The position numbers and the translations under genes are program-made. From positions 62,001-126,000 of the forward strand of contig NZ_FUXX01000001.1 in NCBI RefSeq assembly GCF_900167015.1: a DNA stretch of 64,000 nt, written 5' to 3'. Shown here one piece after another: positions 62,651 to 64,000 of this stretch. The notes beneath the pieces were generated by a model. It was not told the origin of the DNA. It saw nothing but the letters and a program-made list of their open reading frames with translations, and did no database searches. Source of the stretch: Succinivibrio dextrinosolvens DSM 3072 (GTDB lineage: Bacteria; Pseudomonadota; Gammaproteobacteria; Enterobacterales; Succinivibrionaceae). Each line of letters begins with the position of its first letter. Positions within the stretch are counted from its first letter, which is position 1.

Positions 62651-63064
62651 ATGTTACAACCAAAACGTACTAAATATCGTAAGACTCAGAAAGGCCGTAA
62701 CGAGGGTCTAGCATACGCTGGCTCAACCGTTTCATTCGGCGAGTTTGGTCTTAAGGCAACTTCTCGCGGTCAGATTACTGCTCGTGAGATCGAAGCTGCA
62801 CGTCGTGCATTCACCCGTGAGATGAAGCGTGAAGGTAAAGTTTGGATTCGTGTATTCCCAGACAAGCCAATCACTCAGAAAGCTCTAGGTGTTCGTATGG
62901 GTAAAGGTAAAGGTACTGTTGAGTACTGGGTTGCTCCAATTCAGCCTGGTCGTGTACTTTTCGAGATTGGTGGTATTACTGAAGAAATCGCTCGTGAGGC
63001 ATTCCGTCTTGCTGCAGCTAAACTTTCTGTAACAACTACCTTCGTTCGTAAGCAGGTGATCTAA
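62651..63064 (+). CDS. rplP: Ribosomal protein L16
   Basis: 137 residues (E. coli 136). [33 protein letters not shown] and [16 protein letters not shown] are diagnostic. The conserved Arg in the RMGKGKG loop is the hydroxylation site in E. coli. Overlaps rpmC by one base. Confidence 0.98.
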   Translation: MLQPKRTKYRKTQKGRNEGLAYAGSTVSFGEFGLKATSRGQITAREIEAARRAFTREMKREGKVWIRVFPDKPITQKALGVRMGKGKGTVEYWVAPIQPGRVLFEIGGITEEIAREAFRLAAAKLSVTTTFVRKQVI

Positions 63065-63267
63065 TGCAAGCAAACGATTTACGTAATAAGTCCGTTGAAG
63101 ACTTAAAGACTGAACTTTCAAATCTTCAGCGCGAGCAGTTTAATCTACGTTTCCAGTTAAAGACTGGTTCACTCCAGCAGACTGACAACGTTCGTAAGGT
63201 ACGTCGCGACATCGCACGTATTAACACTATCCTTTCTGAGAAGTTAAACTCAGAGAGCGCAAAGTAG
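63064..63267 (+). CDS. rpmC: Ribosomal protein L29
   Basis: 67 residues (E. coli 63). Two-helix protein with [20 protein letters not shown] and [16 protein letters not shown]. Sits beside L23 at the tunnel exit. Coupled to rplP by a one-base overlap. Confidence 0.97.
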   Translation: MQANDLRNKSVEDLKTELSNLQREQFNLRFQLKTGSLQQTDNVRKVRRDIARINTILSEKLNSESAK

Positions 63268-63279
63268 AGGAAGACATAA

Positions 63280-63540
63280 ATGTCAGAGAAAATCGCTCGT
63301 TCCCTACGTGGTCGTGTTGTTAGCGACAAGATGCAGAAGGCTTGTGTAGTAGCTGTTGAGCGCCGTGTTGCTCACCCAGTTTACGGTAAGATCATTACCC
63401 GTACTACCAAGTTCCACGTATCAGATGCTGAGAATGCTGCTCACGTTGGTGATATAGTTGAGATTTGTGAATGCAGACCAGTTTCTAAGACTATCGCTTG
63501 GAAGCTAGTTAGCGTAATCGAGAAGGCTGTAAACGCCTAA
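63280..63540 (+). CDS. rpsQ: Ribosomal protein S17
   Basis: 86 residues (E. coli 84). [41 protein letters not shown] and [13 protein letters not shown] identify S17. Last gene of the S10 operon: an intrinsic terminator follows directly. Confidence 0.98.
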   Translation: MSEKIARSLRGRVVSDKMQKACVVAVERRVAHPVYGKIITRTTKFHVSDAENAAHVGDIVEICECRPVSKTIAWKLVSVIEKAVNA

Positions 63541-63554
63541 TTAAACTATAAAAA

Positions 63555-63595
63555 AGACCGCAGGCATTTTTGTGCTTGCGGTCTATTTTTTTTTG
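63555..63595 (+). terminator. S10 operon terminator
   Basis: AGACCGCAGGCA (63555-63566) and TGCTTGCGGTCT (63573-63584) pair with one G-T around TTTTTG and end in a long T-run. It separates the S10 and spc operons at the same point as in E. coli; a new promoter for rplN should lie in 63596-63668. Confidence 0.92.
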
Positions 63596-63668
63596 TGGTA
63601 TATTTTAGCGCCTTTCTAATTTTGTTTTAGAAAGTTGTTTTAATTGGTATTAACCGGAGCATTTACAA

Positions 63669-64000
63669 ATGATCCAGATGCAAAGCATGCTTGACGTTGC
63701 CGACAATTCTGGCGCACGTGCTGTTATGTGTATTAAGGTTTTAGGTGGTTCTCACCGCCGTTACGCAGGCATTGGCGACATTATTAAGGTGTCTGTAAAA
63801 GACGCTATTCCTCGCGGCAAAGTTAAGAAGGGCGACGTACTAGACGCTGTTGTTGTTCGCACCAAGAAAGGTGTTCGCAGACCAGACGGTTCAGTAATTC
63901 GCTTTGACACTAACGCAGCAGTTCTTTTAACTGCACAGCATGAGCCTATTGGTACTCGTATTTTCGGACCTGTTACTCGTGAACTACGTTCAGAGCAGTT
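63669..64000 (+). CDS. rplN: Ribosomal protein L14, 3' end outside window
   Basis: 110 codons are visible of a usual 122. [38 protein letters not shown] and FGPVTRELR match L14 throughout. CGGAGC lies eight bases before the ATG. First gene of the spc operon; truncated only by the window edge. Confidence 0.97.
   Translation, partial: MIQMQSMLDVADNSGARAVMCIKVLGGSHRRYAGIGDIIKVSVKDAIPRGKVKKGDVLDAVVVRTKKGVRRPDGSVIRFDTNAAVLLTAQHEPIGTRIFGPVTRELRSEQ

Overview
The window looks like chromosome of an AT-leaning, probably anaerobic gammaproteobacterium. Several blocks follow enteric, Vibrio or Aeromonas gene order: hemX-hemY / cyaA, lptM-lysA-dapF-xerC-yigB-uvrD, ppiB-lpxH / cysS, yicC / pyrE and the S10 ribosomal operon. 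Protein sequences of Rho, GlnA, XerC and OmpA are gammaproteobacterial. Missing heme genes, DapL-type lysine synthesis and a type III chaperone would fit a gut or rumen Succinivibrionaceae-like organism, but that placement is inference. I see no insertion sequence, CRISPR array, rRNA or tRNA.

Layout. 1-4.3 kb: tail of ilvA, a small exported protein, and a LysR regulator facing a three-gene operon (flavodoxin, exported esterase, exported CMD-cupin protein). 4.5-7.3 kb: two tandem OmpA paralogues. 7.4-19.5 kb: a nitrogen block (asnB, dapF-dapL, glnA, gltB-gltD) whose upstream regions carry NtrC-like 17-mers. 19.6-23.3 kb: a DUF4026/DUF2314-like protein, an MsrA-MsrB fusion, metQ, and upstream of metQ an unlisted 47-residue leader peptide ending in a Cys/Met-rich tail. 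23.3-35.3 kb: hemY and hemX without hemC or hemD, cyaA, then lptM-lysA-dapF-xerC-yigB-uvrD. 35.3-42.3 kb: YaeR-like VOC protein, an orphan DctP, rho, ddl, SseB-like protein, trxA, yhhQ, and an exported protein with 11-residue repeats. 42.5-45.5 kb: a CesT-like type III chaperone followed by an 815-residue presumptive effector. 45.8-58.2 kb: polA, lpxH, ppiB, cysS, YbjD-like OLD nuclease, yicC, pyrE, queH and a phosphoethanolamine transferase. 58.2-64 kb: S10 leader, rpsJ to rpsQ, then rplN (cut by the window end).

Most notable points. (1) The dapF in the ancestral lysA locus has lost both catalytic cysteines (Gly75 and Asn220) while keeping substrate-contact residues and a good ribosome site. 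A second dapF with both cysteines is fused into an operon with dapL 20 kb away, so the lysine/peptidoglycan pathway seems to have been replaced and the old enzyme kept as a pseudoenzyme. (2) The metQ leader peptide predicts control by cysteine or methionine supply. (3) The chaperone-effector islet implies a type III secretion system elsewhere in the genome. (4) hemX and hemY persist where hemCD has gone, suggesting a role not tied to local heme synthesis.
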